64,000 nt of DNA. It comes from Anas platyrhynchos (Eukaryota; Chordata; Aves; Anseriformes; Anatidae). Position numbers and translations under genes: made by a program. Numbering within the stretch: position 1 is the first letter of the stretch; each line of letters begins with the position of its first letter. Location of the stretch: positions 60,321,501 through 60,385,500 of the forward strand of contig NC_092589.1 of assembly GCF_047663525.1 (NCBI RefSeq), written 5' to 3'. Below, piece by piece: positions 1 through 13,800 of this stretch. The notes under the pieces are model-generated. The model made no database searches, was not told the DNA's origin, and was given only the letters and a program-made list of their open reading frames with translations.

Positions 1-2190
1 TCTGAAAAGAAATGAGTTGCATCCTGAAAAGACTCAGATATTCCATAGTAGGCAGCCCGGACACCACAGGAGGTGTGGGTAGCATGTGGAGGCTGTTTTG
101 AGATACATGGGCCTGAGCTGAGATTCCTGGGGAGCATGATGAGCCGTCACTGAAACATTCAAAGTGATGAGAAAAAGGTACTCGTAGTCCAGGGAGAAAC
201 AAATCCTCTGTGTTGAGAGAAACATGGTTTCTAGAGGAAATTTAAGTGCTAGCAAACTGACACGTATAAGCACATGCAAAGTCACACATACAACAACCTA
301 TCCCCAATTATTATTATTATTACTATTATTATTGTTATTGTTATTATTGTTATTATTATTATTGTTTAAGCATAACAGCAAAACAAGAAAGATCTATAGG
401 GAGAAGAGAAACATCGGGAGACCCTTCAGGTGACCCTTCCCCATTTCCTAGTCAAACATGACTATTTAACCCTAATGTTTTTTTCTGGTTGCACTTGTGA
501 TGACAGAGGTTCTGTTTTGCTTTCATTAAGTGTGGAAAAGGTTGTGGTTTTTTTTTTTTGAGGAGTTATGGAAGAACTGTCACCTCTTTCATAGCTCACA
601 TCCAAATTCCAGTCAGAAACAATACTCCTGCTGGTCTTCACTTCTGTAACACTCTTTGTGGCTAGCAGAGCAAAAACTAAAACAAGACTAGTACAGCCCT
701 GCCACTGAGAAGAGGCATTCAAATGGACAGAAGAAAAAACATAGCATTGTGACATCTCTGCTGCTTTCATGCTTTTGTTTGCTGGTCAAGAAGATGAGTA
801 AGACTGGAGTCTGCTACATCACCACAGAAATAAAGACCAGAGAGGATGGGTTTCTCAGGGAAAGGAGATTATTTTTACGCAGTACATTTTGCTGTGGTCA
901 GTAGAAAGACAGGGTTCCCATGGGCTTTGGAGCAGGCATCAGGTTAGCAGAAGCTGTAAATCAGCAAAATCAGTGAAATACTGTGTTTGGAGTAAGTTGT
1001 TCTACAGTACAGATCAAAAGGTGTTACACATACACCTACAGCCAAATAGTGATTTTGCGATACTCTCAGTTAATCTGCAGTGCTTCAGTTTCAACTTCAA
1101 GGCTGCAACCCTACAGAGGATTACTACTAGTTGGTTCTTAAGGAAAGAAAACAGCATTACTCAGAACAAATACAACAGTTACCACCTCTTGCAGTCCTAT
1201 GAAGTTATTAATATAGTTTCACATTCCCTAAGTGACCTTCACTTTAAGGAACTGGAGAAATGCAATGCATTAAAAACTCATTTTTGCCCATGCAAACAAA
1301 AATAAATAAATGAATAAATAAAAGTAAGACCTATGCTGTCATTCAGCTATTTCTTGAAGCAGGATGGAGTAAACTTGTTTGGAGAAATTGGTGAACATCC
1401 TTAGTCTTCTTCTACCTGTCACTTAGGAAACTGGGGAAAATATTTCAATACAAGACTCATTGGGTTGCTTAGTAAACTTCCTTAATTTAGTGGTTCCTTT
1501 TAGAAAGATTGTTAGAAAATGTTACAATCTAATTGGTAAACCCCCCAACTTTTAACATACTTTTGTACTGGATGATCAAAGTAAGGCTCATAAAGTAGCA
1601 TTGTGTGTTCGTAATGTCTAGTACAAATTGATACGGAGACTCCATGTCATCTCTGTGCAGGACCCCAATGCAAATCAGATAAAATATATTTCATGGAGCA
1701 GAATATACCCTTGGAACTTAAGGAAAGCCTTATACAGACTAATGAAATACTAACAAAACTGCATTGCAAGGGTCTCAGTCCCACATGACGAGACGCAGAA
1801 AGGACTGTTGCCAGGAGTCAGTGTGTGAGTGCCTCACAAAAAGTGTATTTATTTGGTTGAGGAGAATGCATCCATCTCTCTATAAATGTCTGAGTGTCTG
1901 AGCCTTCTGTATTCACGCCTGAGACCTCTCCCTCTTACGGTACTCTCTCAAATCTTACCATCAATCTGTCACAACAAAGCTAAGTGATCCATTTTTGAAT
2001 TCTGGGAGGGATTAAATCAAATTGCAGTGCACACTGATCAAAACCCTGGAGCTGCACTGCTGCTGTCGTTAGGGTGATCCTGGGGTATTTGCGTCCAGAT
2101 AGACACACTCATGTGCTAAGGGATTATAAATAGGAGGTCCACAAAAATGATTTTATTTGGTAGAAGGGTCTTTCATAAAATATCAGGAGA
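1..2190. other. Intergenic, no gene seen
   Basis: Apart from an ATT-type microsatellite at 308-365 and a short AATAAA-rich stretch at 1300-1325, I see nothing here. The open frames present (up to about 138 codons at 889-1305 on the plus strand) have no recognisable domain, no good start context and no splice-site support, so I treat them as chance. Confidence 0.6.
308..365. repeat. Imperfect (ATT)n microsatellite
   Basis: A run of ATT/ATG-like triplets, interrupted by ACT and GTT units. It gives a poly-leucine frame on the plus strand, which is a low-complexity artefact. Confidence 0.85.
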
Positions 2191-2194
2191 GGAG

Positions 2195-2252
2195 TTTTTT
2201 TTTGTTGTTTTTTTTGTTTTGTTTTGTTTTGGTTTTTTTGTTTTTTCTTTTT
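2195..2252. repeat. T-rich / (TTTTG)n tract
   Basis: Runs of T separated by single G residues, with TTTTG pentamers in the centre. This could be a degraded retroposon tail on the minus strand, but no adjoining element is recognisable. Confidence 0.7.
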
Positions 2253-2663
2253 GAGAAAAAGTCATATATGTTTAAATAGTGATTTCTGTTGCCCTCTACA
2301 TCTCTCTTTTCTTCTTGGACATGGAAATGGTTTTCAGAAAGTTTGTGAATAAGTTGCAGTCACCAGGAGTGGGTCAATTGGTCCTATATTAGTTACTGAG
2401 CAAAACCATTTTGGGTTATGACTTGTGTGAAGCAAGGCTCACAAAACTGCCAGTGGGAGACAAAAGACTCACAGCTGTCCAAGAAACAGATCCTTAAGGT
2501 TCCTGTGCTTTATGTACTCTCCTTTAATTCCCTTTAATTTGCATGTATTTATGCTAAAAGTCATCTACAGACTGTTTTCACCAAGACAAATGTCTCTGAC
2601 TCTGGACGTGCTACAAACAGACTAGAAGGGAGAGCTCATACTGTTAACACTGTTAGGAATTAA

Positions 2664-2667
<4 letters not shown>

Positions 2668-2696
<29 letters not shown>

Positions 2697-2900
2697 CCAT
2701 GATGTTATGTGATTAAAACATCAAATTAACTTCAATGCCAGAAATGTGTTAACTGTGGCTTTGTGCCTTCAGCTGTGCTGAGCCCAAATGCAATATGTAG
2801 GGTGTTAAGCTGTACACTGTGCTCTGAGAATAAAGGTTAAGGTATTTTTAAGGTGTTTTTTTTTTTTTTCTTCTTTTTTTTTTCTTCTTTTTTTTTTTTA
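2668..2900. repeat. Poly-T run and T/C-rich tracts
   Basis: A pure 29-base T run occupies 2668-2696. After about 160 bases of ordinary sequence, a second tract at 2857-2900 consists of T runs broken by CTTC. Length polymorphism is likely. No retrotransposon body is seen on either side. Confidence 0.8.
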
Positions 2901-4484
2901 ATTATTATTTATTTCCTACAGCAGTGTGGAAAGCACAAGGCAGCAAACAGATAGGCAGAAGGGTTAACTAGCAGTGCTGCTGGGCAGGGAAGGGTGGAAG
3001 TATTTGCATAGAATAGCATCTGGAATCTATATGTCCTCACATACTTTGAGGGGGGAAGCAGTTTTCCACATTCATTACAGCCTGGTAAGGAAGAGGAGAA
3101 AAGAAACAAGGGGGGATAGAAAAGGAACAGGGGACTCCTTTTGTATCTGTGTCCAATATGGTTTCTTTTGATTTTTCATTCTCCATAGTCAAGAGCTCCC
3201 CATGGGTTCTCATCTGTTACCCAGGCTTTGCCATACCTGCCTGCCTGTGTGAAAATGGCTCAGCTGCCGGCGCTGGATGAGGCTAACAGATCACATCTAT
3301 CTCTCTGGCGTCTACTGAGCACGCAGGGCTCCAAGGATCAAGCCCTGGACAAGAGCACAAAAGCAGGTCTGTATAGAAGCAGCCAACCTTCTGCATCGTC
3401 CGCGGCTCATTGTGCGGACACCGGAGGTCAAAACTCGCCTGCATTCCTGCTTCCCAATGCGCTTGTGTCTCTGTGTGCATGTGTGTGTGAGTGTGAGCAG
3501 GAAGCACTGCAAAGTTGCACCGCAGTGTTGTTCTGTGGCATCACTCTGGGCAGTAATTAGTAGGATGAAAGGCATTTCAAATGAGAGAGAGATAGAGAGA
3601 GATAAATAGAAATAGAAATATTAGAAATAGAAATAGTCTGGACAGCAAATGAGGATAAAGTGGGCTTTCCATTCTAGTAGGTAGGTAAGTAAAAGCTGCC
3701 TGGATGTCTGAACTTGCATTCAGAAAGGTAAGGGGAAGAATGAAACAAAAAAAAATAAATTAAATGGAAATGTCTTCTGGGAGAACATAGGTCTGCTCTC
3801 AGGAAAGGGGATGGAGTGAAATAACTATGAGAAGCTGGAGAAGATATTCGAAGCAAGCACAGAATCAAGATTATTAATGACAAGGATCAGGGAATGTGTA
3901 TTTGAAAGGGGAAGGGAAAACTTTGAGCTCTGTGTACTCAAATACCACAGCTCAAACAGTACTTGAAGGGGGGAAAACCTAGAGGATGACGTGAGAATAT
4001 CTATTTTGATGGTTCCCCTTTTTGCATGAGTTTAAATGAATTCAGTAAAATAACACGTTTCCAATTAAGAGGCTTTAATGCCACTGAGAATTCAAAGGTC
4101 ATTCATTTATATTTTGGTCCAAGAATCTCACAATATTTTCCAAAAGTCAGCAAATCAGGTAAACTGGAAAAATCAGAGAGAATCTGCCTGGCACTTCAGA
4201 GGTTAAATTTATACCTGGCAGTTTTCGTGCTACCGCACAAGCACCAGGGTTTCCCTCTTTGCTCTGGACAGCTCCTGCATTGATCCTGGAGATGTTTCGT
4301 GTTTCCTATTCCATTTGTGTTCCTGACCAGAGGCTTCTTCTGCAGTCTCTGTTTCTGCAAGAGATACCTCCCTTGTCAGCAATGAGATTACCAAGTAGTC
4401 CAAGGAGTTTAGTTTCTTAACCCAGTATGTTTTTAAAATCTGTCTTTGATAATATTGTGTTAACAAAGACTTTCAGTGCTTGTG
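2901..4484. other. Intergenic, no gene seen
   Basis: Unique sequence. A purine-rich microsatellite of GAGA followed by ATAGAA units lies at 3583-3636. The segment around 4020-4090 is AT-rich with several TTAAT-like motifs and could be a weak regulatory element, but nothing firm can be said. Confidence 0.5.
3583..3636. repeat. (GA)n followed by (ATAGAA)n microsatellite
   Basis: GAGAGAGA, then ATAGAGAGAGATAA, then repeated ATAGAA units with one interruption. All-purine except for T, and directly visible. Confidence 0.8.
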
Positions 4485-4658
4485 TTTTTTTCTTCCTTCC
4501 TCTCTCCATCCCACCTTCCTTCCCTTTCTCCCTCCCTCCCTTCTCTTCCCTTCTCTTCCCTTCTCTTCCTTTTTTTCCCGTCTCTTTCTTTTTGTTGTTT
4601 CTTTCTTTCTTTCTTTCTTCCTCCCTCTCTGCAACCCCTCCTTTTTCCTTCTTTTCCC
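4485..4658. repeat. Long homopyrimidine tract (TTCC/CTTT)
   Basis: About 170 bases almost entirely C and T on the plus strand, with sub-blocks of CTTCC, CCCTTCTCTT (three near-perfect copies at about 4539-4568) and CTTT (about 4601-4619). It has only a few purine interruptions. Tracts of this kind can adopt triplex (H-DNA) structures. The lysine/glutamate-rich and serine/phenylalanine-rich frames here are low-complexity artefacts. Confidence 0.9.
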
Positions 4659-7600
4659 ACTGTCTCTATAGAGCTTTTCAGTCTCTGTAAACGAGCAACC
4701 GAAGAAAGATTTGCTGTCCCATTCGTTCCGCACTGCCCCCATAAAAAGCAAATATTTTCAGGTTGACTGAAAGTTTAACTTTGTTATTTTTTTTATTTTT
4801 AAAGAAAATCCAGCGTGACATGGCACGTGTTGGTGCCCTTGCCACTTAACAAATTACTTGTTTTTTTGACCTAAGTTAAATGCTGTGCAAATTTCCCTTG
4901 TCCGTGTTTTCATTGTGTGCAGACTTCACTGATAAAGAATAAAGAGCTAACTTGTTGGGACTTTTTAGTCAGAGCTTCCTTCATTCACAACAGATTTTTT
5001 TCTACCATGTCTTTAATGACACGAAAGCCTGGATCCTCAGCTGATATAAATTGCCCATTGCAGGGTTGCCCACAGTGAAGCTGTGCTGTGTTACACCAGT
5101 TATCGGTGGCCTGGGACTTTCAGGCAGTGCTGGGATGTGCAGCGGTGTCCTCCTGCCTGGCACTGCTGACCCCACTGGGCTCCTTCATTTTGGAAGCCAG
5201 TGGACAAAAGTGTTTTACCAAGGGAAGTCACCACCAAGGGCTTCCTCACAACCCACCAAAATGCCAGTATTGATGAAAATCCCAAGCCCTTCATCATCCT
5301 CACAAATAAAACAAGCTTTCTCTCCAGATCAGAACCTTACACCAAGGAGACCCGAGGCTGGTCCCATGCAGACGGCAGGCAGCTGAGCTCAGTGAAGTTG
5401 CCCAGGGCTGCCAGCCCTGCCCGTGCTCCTCTGTGGGCACCGTGGGGACAGGAGGCTCCCCGCAGCCCCGGCACACTGCTGTGTAGCTGACTCTGGCTTT
5501 GGGACAGGAGTTGCACCGGAGCCCCACCACAGCCCAGTGTGCCCTTCATGGTGCTGCGCCTCCCCTCCAGCACAATAACTCAACTGATGGACTGAAGCCG
5601 TTCGTCCACTCCGTCCCAAATCCCAAACTGGTCACGCATGGGCTCACCCCCTTCCGTGAACCCTCTTTTATTCTCTCTAACACGCCATTTAATTTTCAAA
5701 AGAGAGAGGTATGGTACAGTTATAAATCTCATCCCTTTCTCCGCCAGCCCTCTCGCCCTCCGTGCGGCTCTCCCTTGGCCAGTGATTTAGGGCGGGGGTC
5801 AGCCTGCCTCGCCGCCCCCGGCGGGAGGTGCAGCATGGAGAGCTGAGCTGGGCAGCCCAAGGTGAGCCAGCGTGCCCCTCAGCCACGTAGCTCGGGTGTT
5901 GCCTTGCCGGCCCCTCGGGGCTCCTATGACAGCCCTCCTGCATGACGGATTGCTGGCCCAACAATGAACCCTCTGTGCCCTCCCATTACTCCTTAAATCT
6001 CATCTTCCGCCAAGATCACACCCTCCGCACAAATTATCCTTCCTTGTGAGAAAGTAAAAAGTAAAATAAGCAAGTAAAAAAAAAAATAAAAAAAATGAAC
6101 TGTTCCTCTATATTATGAACTGGCTTCCTTCAAAAAGGAGAGTCTGGGACTTCACAGAGATTTTTTTATGTGCTTACTGCTGGAGGTGCATCACAGGAAT
6201 GTGCCTGGGAAGATATTTTGGAATGTATAAATCATCTTGCTTTGCCTTTTTTTCCTATCCTCATTTGACTTTTTGTCCAGAAACATGAAAAATAGTTGTT
6301 GTTGTTGTTTTTTTCTTTCAGAAAGCAGTTCTCAAGGTTTGATGTCAGAACACAAGCAGGTGAAATAGTGTCTCATTCAGCAGCAGATCACTGCTTGTAT
6401 TTGCCAAAAGAGACAAGGATTTTCCAAGGGGCATAGTGGAATGGGAATTATACTGCCTGTGAATAGAGGTAGTGATATTAGCCATGTAACAAGATCTCTC
6501 ACTGTTTAAATTAAAGAAATTAAAAACAATTCAAAGATTTTTAAAAGTATTTGCAAAAGAAGTTAAAGAATTAAAATTGGTTTTGTAGATGTTGGGGAAG
6601 AAATTACATTTATAACATTTAATTTCTACAATCACTAATCAGAGTTTAGGGCACCTTGTTTGTAAATAGTGGAGTGGCACAGACAGAGGAGTTATATTTT
6701 TTAAATTTGTACATGTCTTGTAATTTCCCTTCAAATTCTGTTTTCCTATATGAGATTCAAACCCACAGTCCTTAGTCTTGCATTTTCTCCTAGTGAAGGA
6801 CCAACACTGCCACTCAGACAAGGTGCTATCTCTGGCCACGGTTTGCAACTCAGGGGGAATATTGGTGAAGGCCAATTGTTTGTGATAGATTTGTGGAAGA
6901 GGAAAAAAAGTCACTTAAGAATTTGACCTCAACACACGTTCACATAAATCATGACCTCCTCAAGAACATTTCTTAAAATTGCTAAAAAAATTTATTCATT
7001 GAGGGGTATTTTGTTGGTATTGATCAACCATGATGACTGAAATCCTCAAGCATTTGCTTCTGGGAATTACAGAATTAAAGTTCCCTAATAACCAGCAGAG
7101 AAGAAGGAGGATGAGGAAGGAGTTTATAACATCTGATCCGAATATGTCTGGGCAGGGCACTGGGAGCAATGGTTAGGGCTGGATGGCAACTGAACCCCTG
7201 GGTAGGGAGGATGAAAAAAAAATCTTGTGAATGGTTTTGCAAGTTTTTCACTCCTCTTCCTACCAACAGTAGTTGCTCTGGGCTCTGTTGTATGAAGACA
7301 GAGGCACTTTATTATCCCAAGTAATTGGATTATCACTTGGGGTAATAACCAGTGCTCTCTTTTCTGCACCAGTTAATGAGGTTCAAAGGGATGGGAAGTG
7401 GAGTTAACAAAGGACAAGACAGCAGACGGAGCACATCTGTGCCCTGGCTACTGAGGAGGCAACACAAGGAAGTTTGGTTTGCTCCTGCTTGTCTTTTTTC
7501 CTCTGGTTGCTACTGCCTTTCTCTGTATGTTAGTCCACACTCCCTCTTATTGTGCTGCAGGATAAAAGAAAGAGGAGCCTCAGGCAGTTGTGTGTGCTTC

Positions 7601-10600
7601 CCTCTCTCTCTTTGGCTTACCCCTCCCTGTTTTTTTGCTCATATGGTGAAGATCTGGCTCATATGTGGAGAGACCAGGGTGCTTGTCCCACTGGCTGTGA
7701 GGATGTGACTCTGCCAGCTCCTGCCCCATCCCTTCAGGCTCAGGCTGGCACTGCCAGTTTCAGGTGGCAACTGGGTTTTAGTGCAGTCATCCCTGGCTTT
7801 ATGTTCATCTTTAATGGCCAAGGTACCAAACAGGTGCCTTCCCCTCTTCTCAGAAATGGCTCTTAGGTTCTGCCTTGTTATCAGAGTTACAGGATGGGAG
7901 TGGAGCTACCACTCCCATGAATGAATAAATGAATGGCCACACCAGGGTGTCCTCAGCATGATTTCAGGAGCTCTGCTATGAAATTACCTGCACCTGTGAT
8001 TATCTGCAAAAATAGCACATCCTCTCCCTGACCAGCCTTTGCTTTTCATTATGAGTCTATAAGGTATAATGATGAACAGCTCTGGAGACTTTTCTGACCT
8101 GCAACTTTTCAGAATAATCCATCTAATTTAAAGTAAAGACTTACTTTGTTCAGGTGATTGCTTTTATCCTAAAAGGTACTAAAACCCTTTTAAAATCTGT
8201 AAGGACATGCAGTCTCTACTTAGCTTTTATTGCTAGTAAGCACAGGAGATAAAGCATTAATATAGATAAACAATGTAGGAATTACCTTAATTGCATCTGT
8301 TCAAGTCCTCTTACCTGTTGCTCTGTGAAATCCTTTATGGAATGACCATTGACCACCAACCATGCCTAGGATCCAAATTTTTGTCTTGTCCCAAAAATGT
8401 TTCACATGTTGACACAACCTTTACTTGTGCAAAGGGTAGGCACACACCTAATTTCAGGAGAAGAGTGACAGTGACCAAGTCAATCAGATCACAAATAGTA
8501 AAAAATAATAGATTTTTTCCCTGGAGGGGATATGCTGTACATTATCAGAAGGAAAATCATGTGCAATGGTAAAAGCATGAAGATGTCTGGGAAAGTTAGA
8601 GACTCCACAAGACACGCTTCCTATCCAGGCAGCATTTTGATACGATGTGCAGGGTGGTATTTCTGTAATACTTAAAGGAACATTAATAGCGGTACTTGAT
8701 ATTTCACTTCCTTTGAATTCAAGGACAATTAAATATAACACTTAAAACCAAAACAACGATGAGCAAACCAAGAAAAACAGCCCTGGTGCCTGGCCTCTAC
8801 AGCACCGTGGTGGGTGTTGTTCCACCACCTCGTGCTCTGGAAGGTGGTGCATGAGGATTTTGGCTGTGTTGTTCCCTTTCCTCTCCTGGGGCACACACAT
8901 CTGCCCACTCACCAAAGCTCCTTGTTTACGCTCACTGTCCTAGGGCTCTTCCAAAACACTGCAGCCTGGCAAAGAGCAGGTTGTCGCTTCTGAGAAAATA
9001 TCCCTCCTTGATCAAATTGCTCAAGAGTTCACCTCTGTGCCACAGCACCGCTGGCAGCTCACACTGCCTCTGGAGCGTGCCCCAAAAGATGGGCAATCCT
9101 TTGTTGGCCCCATCAGTTTCGTACTCTGCCCCACTCTTCTTAATCAAACCCACTTCAAAGACCCAAAACAGATTGATTCACATGTGAACACTACCCAAAC
9201 TGTCTTCCGAGGGGGCAAATACTTGTCTTATGTTCCTTTGAACCCACTGTTGCCCGTTTACTTGTATTTACTTTGCGTGGCCTACGGCTGAACCATGGAA
9301 ATTAGAAAACAAACTCCTATTCAGCCAGTCATGTCAAAGGTGACCGCTGTGCCGGAGAGTCGACTGTGGGACAAACACTTGGCTGATCGGCGGCCTCTTC
9401 TGCGGCGTTGCTGTCTCCACAGTTACATACCTGTCTGCAGAAGCCTTTAGTTTATCTTGTCTGTGCTGGAAGTCCTAGACGGTGCCATCAATCTGGGAGA
9501 TGAGAGGGATGCTCGGCTGACACTCGCACAAAGGCTGCGGTGCAAGAGAAAGGGAGGCAGCTCCCTGTGGGCTGAGCCCCGTGGGGCACTGAGGGGCCAC
9601 CACCATCTTCAAGTCCTGGTCCTGGCAGCCAAGGGGGGAATGGGCAGAGGGGACCTCGTGGGCCCTCAAGGTCTGGGGGGCCACAAGGTGCCCTGAGAAC
9701 ACACACCAGCTCCCACTTCTTCTCCAAACAAGCTGCAGCAGGGCTAACAATGTCCCACAGGCACAGCAAGATGGGGTTTAAAGCCCAAATCTCTCAAACT
9801 GTGCGCTTTCAGGGGCTCTCTTTAGCTAGGTGAGCCATTTATGAGACCTGCTGGCAAGACCAAGAGAGTACAGCAGTATAGCTTGTCAGCAAAACATTAT
9901 TTCCTGGGACTTTTGTATTGTTTTAAGGCCCTTGGAGGAGCTCTAACAGTGTTATAGGGCCATAAAAGGGAAATGGATGGTTTTCCAGCTAGCTGGCTAC
10001 TGCTGAGTCAGTGGGTTGAAGGCAGTGGAGCTGCATGGCGTAACACAACCCACAAACATATGTCTAAGCCATTGCACCTCCCACCAAGGTATGGCATTTG
10101 TGCCTCCTCACCACAGTGCTGGTGAAAGCTCTCCTCTGCTCCTGCTTGCCAATCCTCCCAGCTCACTGTGGCTGGGCTACTGCGTGCCATGGGAAGCTGA
10201 AATTCAATAAAATTCACCCAGATCAGCCAAATGTTACCACACCGCAACCAATGCAAAAATGAGGAACCTGGTGACCAAATGTTCACACTTTGTTATCTTT
10301 CTCATGGTGTGAGGTGTATTACCCAGTGTCTCATCCCACTGAAGTCAATAAGAGACTGTGGAGTAAAATGCTAACCAGGAACCAAAATGTTATCGCCAAC
10401 TACTGTTGATACAGTTCAAAGAGCAATATGAATAGCATGAAAAAAATAAACTTGGAAATGCAAAAAGCAGATTTGTAAGCATGGTTTGCCTGCTATAGAA
10501 CAGTGTATTTCACCTAGGATAATAATCTCCTCACCTTTGGCTGTAATATGTAGGGGAATCCTCATGCTAGGAAACTACATACTGAATGCAAAAAACTTGT

Positions 10601-10854
10601 AAGAACAGTGTCAAAAATACATGTTTTAAATATGCTTACAGTCAAACTCTTCTTTTTTAAAGCCAAACAGCAAACATTCTTCCTATAACAGAGATGCTGG
10701 GGTACAGGTACACTAAACTAATGTCATGTTCCCTAATGCTATCAGTTTTTATGCACCAGACTATAAAGCATATCAATGACAATTGAAAAAATAATAGTGG
10801 GATACTGCAACTTTGCAGCTCCCCTCTTTTCTTGTGTTTAAATTGTGCATGGGG
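4659..10854. other. Intergenic, no gene seen
   Basis: Mostly unique sequence. A modest rise in GC and CpG is seen near 5740-5840, too short to call an island. Short A or T runs occur at 6077-6096 and 6296-6316. No exon with a convincing acceptor, frame and donor was found. Confidence 0.55.
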
Positions 10855-13800
10855 AGAGAAAGAAAGAGAAAAAGAAAGGAAGGCAGAAAGCTCAAATGAA
10901 ATGGTAAAATATGAGGAGAGCTTTCAGAAAGAACAGATCTTTTTGACTATCTTCTCTTTTTCTTTTCTTTCTTGAATAGAAGAGTTGATGCCACAATGGC
11001 TCTGCAGGCTTCCCTGTGCAGAGCACAGCCAGGCATCACGCTGCTGTTAGCGAGTGCTCCACAGTCCCCCCCATGCAGTCCCCAGGAGCACAGGCATGCT
11101 TTGCTTTGAGCAAAAGCTGATGGCCCCGCACTGGTCCCACAGGCTGCCTTTGTACTGACAGCCTGGGGATGTTAGAGGTTTGCGATGAAACTGGAAAGGG
11201 AGGAAATGTTACTGGGTTTCAGAGAGCCTCATATGCCCACTTACTGCTACGCTGTGCTCCCTGGGGTCCCCAAGCCTAGGGTTTGGGCATACCAAGTGTG
11301 TGCATTTGGAATTACAGGCACAAAATCTGTAATTGAATCTTTGAGATTTCTACATTAAACGGGGGTTGTCACAGTTTCCAGCTGAGTTTGCTGTATGAAT
11401 TACGAGCCAACCCACACAGAGCATAACATGCCACCCCTACTTGGATAGATGTTTTTGGATAGCACTGCTGCTTTGGCCACCACCACACAGCTGAGTTGAG
11501 CTGCTAAATAATAATGAAATGGTCAAAAAGGAAACAGGGTCCCAAGTGCAAACCCTTGGAAGATCAGTGTATAGTTTTTATCTTCTGAAGCAGGCTGATG
11601 TCTCAGTTCAGAACCTATTAGTTACGTCCATAACTGTGTCATGAGAAAAGTAAGTACATATCAGATTGACAGCTTTGATTGATGTTTTTACCTGACTGAC
11701 AACAGGCACAGAGGCAAAAGGCTTAGGGCAGACTAGCAGATCAGAGCTGGATTTGCAGCAGGCACTTGACCTCCAGCTTCTGGCTTGACACAGCAGCCAG
11801 CAGCAGAATTGATGCAGCACCACCCTTCATTGCTTTGCTACATTTTCCTTTGAAAATACAAAGCAAAACAAAACCAAGCAAAAAAAAAAAAAAAAAGACG
11901 GTATTTTGAGCATTAAAGGAAGCAGTACTCTTGGTTTCCTCCCTTCCACCCCGCTTCCCTGTTCCTGGCACATTAAGCCTCTTGCTCCTCTGCTGCCAGG
12001 AGAGTGAGGCTGTAGCCAAGACAAAAATTAAGCAGTAACTCTGGTGCCGGTGGGCACAGCCCCCTTCGTGCTATAGCAGCCTGCGGTGCGGCAGCCAGGT
12101 ACCTCATACCTGAACCCCCTGGCATTTTCCTGAGTCTGAGCCTTGCAAAGCAGCATTCAGCCGTATGCAGCAACCCCTCGCGCCCCCCTCCACTCAGGGG
12201 TCCACACAGCTCTTCGGGAACATGTGAGGCTGCGCTGCAGTTGCCGGGAAGGTTCAGCCCCTGGTACGTGCTTCAGCATTTTCGAAATGGTCGGGCTTCG
12301 TCACTGCGCTGCACTTAGCTCGGGGAGCACAAATCAGCTCCTGGAGACCCATCGCATGGTTAGGGCGAGCCAATGAGCAGCCTCGCCGAGGGCACGAGTT
12401 GCCAAAAGAGCAGATGTGTCCGAAGTCTGTACCAGTTAATTTCGTGACCTACTGAAATCACGGAGAGATTTATACTGCTAATTACTGACTTTGTTTCTGG
12501 TTTAATCATCCTTCCCTTCACCTTTCTGTAAAGCTGAGAAGGGAAAAACCACTGGTAAACAGCTTGTCTTAAGCAGAATGTTGTTTCAAATAGAAGCACA
12601 TGATTGTGTGGGGGTTTTTGGAAAAAGAAAATATTTACAAAGAAATATTTTAACTAAAGCTTTTAATTCAGCACCGAGACATATCCTTATTTTCATATGT
12701 GAGCCAGAATCCTTTATGAAGTGAAAGTGAAATGTTTTAAAAATATTTTCTCTATTCTGGACGTGAGCAAACAAACTGTCATCTACTGAAATTTCTCATA
12801 AATGCCCAGAAAAATGAATGACAGGAATGAGAAGCTGTAGAAATGTTGCAAAATATACTAAGACCTTGATTCTGTAAAGTTTTACTCCCTTTTATAAATA
12901 CATTTAGCACATAATTTCACTGAGGCTATACATAAGCATAAAATCACCACATGTAGGTAGTTCAGGGAACATGTTAACAGAATCTTATTTTCTGTTTAAA
13001 TGGTTCTTTCTGTGATTTGTTCTGGTTTCCTGCATTTCTCACTCCCATGCACTTCTGATGCTGTATTCATATATTTTACATCAGTACTAGCCCTGTACAC
13101 ACTGTGCAAATACCCACGCAGAAAGGCCTGGGAAAGTACCATGGCTTGCTGGACTGAACAGAAAATCTGTATTTATTTTTTGCATAGCAAATCTGGCTCA
13201 AAAACCAATTCCTCCTAAGGTCCTGGGCAAACTATCCAAACCTCCCTCTCTCTTTAAGATGGGGTGGCAGCTCTTGCAGTGACATCCTGGTAACACTGAC
13301 AAGTTGCAGTGACCATCACAGAGCAAAGACCCTAAATATATATATATATATATATTTCATTAGGAGATGTTTGGTTGCTGCAAAGAATATGTAGCAGACC
13401 AAATAGTGTTTTCTCATCTCACTGCAGACATACAACCAGCAGCTTAGAGAGCAAATGGGAAGAATGAAGACAGTACAACATGACCCTCTGTGTGTTTTGA
13501 CTTACAAACCAAGGAAGGAGAGTCAGGTCTCACCCCAGGCACTGCTTTCTGTGGTTCAGCCTGCAGCAGGCGAGACTGGCAGCTCCAGTTGCTGCTTCCT
13601 CCCAGCTGACATCAGGTGTATCGCCTGCAATTCCTACAGGCTCTCTGCCTGCTGCTTTCAAGGTTTGCCTTGTGCACCAGGTTTGGGTAAACTCACACCT
13701 CTGTAGGAAAACTTGGGCATCAGCACTTCAGGGCCTCCAGTTCTGCTTCCTGTCTGTGCAAAACCAGACTGCTGCCTGGCTGAAGAGCTGGACGTCAGTA

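Noticed and set aside
889-1305. 138-codon plus-strand frame
   Set aside because: No domain, starts with a weak context and lies in unique AT-rich DNA; within the length range expected by chance in 64 kb.
4427-4766. Ser/Phe/Leu- and Lys/Arg/Glu-rich frames on both strands
   Set aside because: Translations of the homopyrimidine tract; no real protein features.
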